From: Gammaproteobacteria bacterium UBA5338
GTDB lineage: Bacteria; Pseudomonadota; Gammaproteobacteria; Pseudomonadales; UBA5862
DNA length: 6,635 nucleotides
Direction of reading: 5' to 3'
NCBI GenBank assembly: GCA_002408105.1
Contig: DHQM01000100.1
Coordinates: forward strand, 1 to 6,635
The notes under the pieces are model-generated. The model made no database searches. It was not told where the DNA came from and saw only the letters and a program-made list of their open reading frames with translations. Shown piece after piece: positions 5,911-6,635 of the stretch. Position 1 is the first letter of the stretch, and each line of letters begins with the position of its first letter. Position numbers and translations under genes: made by a program.

Positions 5911-5940
5911 GCCCGAGCGCGCCTGATGGTCAGGCCGGGC
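5911..5940 (-). other. Bulged hairpin upstream of the phosphodiesterase start
   Basis: GCCTGA (5921-5926) pairs with TCAGGC (5930-5935) around a 3-base loop. Flanking GCCCG (5911-5915) and CGGGC (5936-5940) extend the stem to 11 pairs with a 5-base bulge. It lies 38-67 bases before the ATG in the opg-phosphodiesterase gap. It could be a leader structure or the 3' end of the opg message. Confidence 0.35.
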
Positions 5941-5977
5941 AGCAGTTGCATTCCGCCACACCCTAGCGCGCTCGGAT

Positions 5978-6002
5978 GTCACCCAGATGCCAGCAGGGTG
6001 AC
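5978..6002 (-). terminator. Hairpin after the opg gene, possible terminator or processing site without a U-tract
   Basis: GTCACCC (5978-5984) and GGGTGAC (5996-6002) form a perfect 7-bp stem with an 11-base loop, 18 bases past the opg stop codon. No T-run follows on the minus strand. It may separate opg from the downstream phosphodiesterase gene or allow partial read-through. Confidence 0.35.
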
Positions 6003-6020
6003 GAGTCGGTGACAACCAGC

Positions 6021-6635
6021 TCAGCCGGGCAGGTACTGATACAGCCAAGTTTCGGTGAGGTGCCGGTCACCGTCTTTGAGGTGAAGGCGCAAGTCCACGG
6101 GTTCCTCGCCGGTGTAGTGCAGGTCGAATACCGCCCGCCAGCGCTTGGTGCCCACCACACGCAGGGAATAGGCGTTGGTGACGGTTCCATGGCTGGTGCT
6201 GACTTGCGGGACCAGATCGAACCGCTGCGGCATGTCGTTGAATGCGCCCCCCGCGAAATCGACCACGAACCTGCGGCCGGGCGGAATCTGCTCGACGCTG
6301 GTGCCGGGAATGCCGGGACGGCCTGTGCGGGTGTGAACGACGCGACCGATGGTGTCTGGAATGTCGGGGACTCCAGTCCACTCCATCCGATACCGGTAGT
6401 GCAGGCGCTGGCCTGGCTGGGCAGACCCAGCAGACACCCAGTAGGCGACGATGTTGTCGTGAATTTCCCCCTCGGTGGGGATTTCGACCAGCTGTACGGC
6501 GCCTTCACCCCAGGCGCCAATGGGCTCAATCCACAGGCTCGGCCTGCGTTCGTAGAAGGCCCCGTCATCCTCGTAGTGCACGAAGGCCCGATCACGCTGC
6601 ATGAGGCCAAAGCCGCGCGGGTTGTTGTCGAAGAA
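6021..6635 (-). CDS. Osmoregulated periplasmic glucan biosynthesis protein, OpgG/OpgD (MdoG) family, probably OpgD-like; C-terminal 204 residues, gene cut by the window edge
   Basis: OpgG and OpgD are periplasmic proteins needed to make or shape the backbone of osmoregulated periplasmic glucans. The visible part enters the window at FFDNNPRGFGLMQRDRAF and continues with YERRPSLWIEP, GAWGEGAVQLVEIPTEGEIH and DNIVAYW, the strongly conserved part of the family. A C-terminal beta-rich domain follows, containing FVVDFAGG and ending in LTETWLYQYLPG. The wording RRPSLW, EIHDNIVAYW and YRYRMEW looks closer to OpgD than to E. coli OpgG, but the N-terminus, where an OpgD Tat signal would show, is outside the window. 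The gene ends with TGA at 6021-6023. It is followed on the same strand by a secreted phosphodiesterase 147 bases away. No opgH or opgB is visible. The family is certain; the G/D choice is moderate. Confidence 0.95.
   Translation of the reverse strand, partial: FFDNNPRGFGLMQRDRAFVHYEDDGAFYERRPSLWIEPIGAWGEGAVQLVEIPTEGEIHDNIVAYWVSAGSAQPGQRLHYRYRMEWTGVPDIPDTIGRVVHTRTGRPGIPGTSVEQIPPGRRFVVDFAGGAFNDMPQRFDLVPQVSTSHGTVTNAYSLRVVGTKRWRAVFDLHYTGEEPVDLRLHLKDGDRHLTETWLYQYLPG

Noticed and set aside
5874..5951. 26-residue N-terminal extension of the phosphodiesterase
   Set aside because: The ATG at 5949-5951 lies upstream of a hairpin and would bury the signal peptide; the ATG at 5871-5873 has a GAGGA site at good spacing.
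1..6635. Mobile element, CRISPR array, tRNA or rRNA
   Set aside because: No transposase or integrase motifs, no regularly spaced repeats and no tRNA or rRNA-like sequence were seen on either strand.

Overview
The window is GC-rich (visibly about 60%) and densely coded, with eight protein genes, no RNA genes, no mobile element and no CRISPR array. The gene families (osmoregulated periplasmic glucan synthesis, exported YbjN-like protein, DUF1328 membrane protein, MocR regulator) and a good match to an RpoE/AlgU-type promoter point to a Gram-negative proteobacterium, more likely a gammaproteobacterium. The genus cannot be named from this sequence.

Left block (1-2653): a class IV aminotransferase, cut by the left edge, and a PhzF-family isomerase lie on the minus strand with an 8-base overlap. 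Divergent from them is a full-length MocR-type regulator (GntR winged helix fused to an aminotransferase fold). The 169-base gap between phzF and mocR carries an 8-bp inverted repeat and a 12-bp direct repeat, which are good candidates for the MocR operator. The three genes look like a small, locally regulated amino acid metabolism unit. No other phenazine genes are present.

Middle block (2654-4434): an exported YbjN-domain protein on the plus strand ends in a textbook rho-independent terminator. It faces a 55-codon DUF1328 (YtjA-like) membrane protein on the minus strand. This short gene has a strong ribosome binding site and a sigma-E-like promoter. Next on the minus strand is a DUF1993 protein.

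Right block (4435-6635): on the minus strand, a secreted glycerophosphodiester phosphodiesterase follows the C-terminal part of an OpgG/OpgD-family glucan biosynthesis gene that runs off the right edge. Both products should act in the periplasm. Osmoregulated glucans are commonly decorated with phosphoglycerol, so a functional link is plausible but unproven.

Four of the genes (mocR, DUF1993, phosphodiesterase, opg) have a perfect 7-10 bp hairpin at or just after the stop codon but no U-tract. Only the YbjN gene has a classical terminator. The clearest leads are the MocR operator region with its unassigned PhzF/aminotransferase pair and the sigma-E-like control of the DUF1328 gene.
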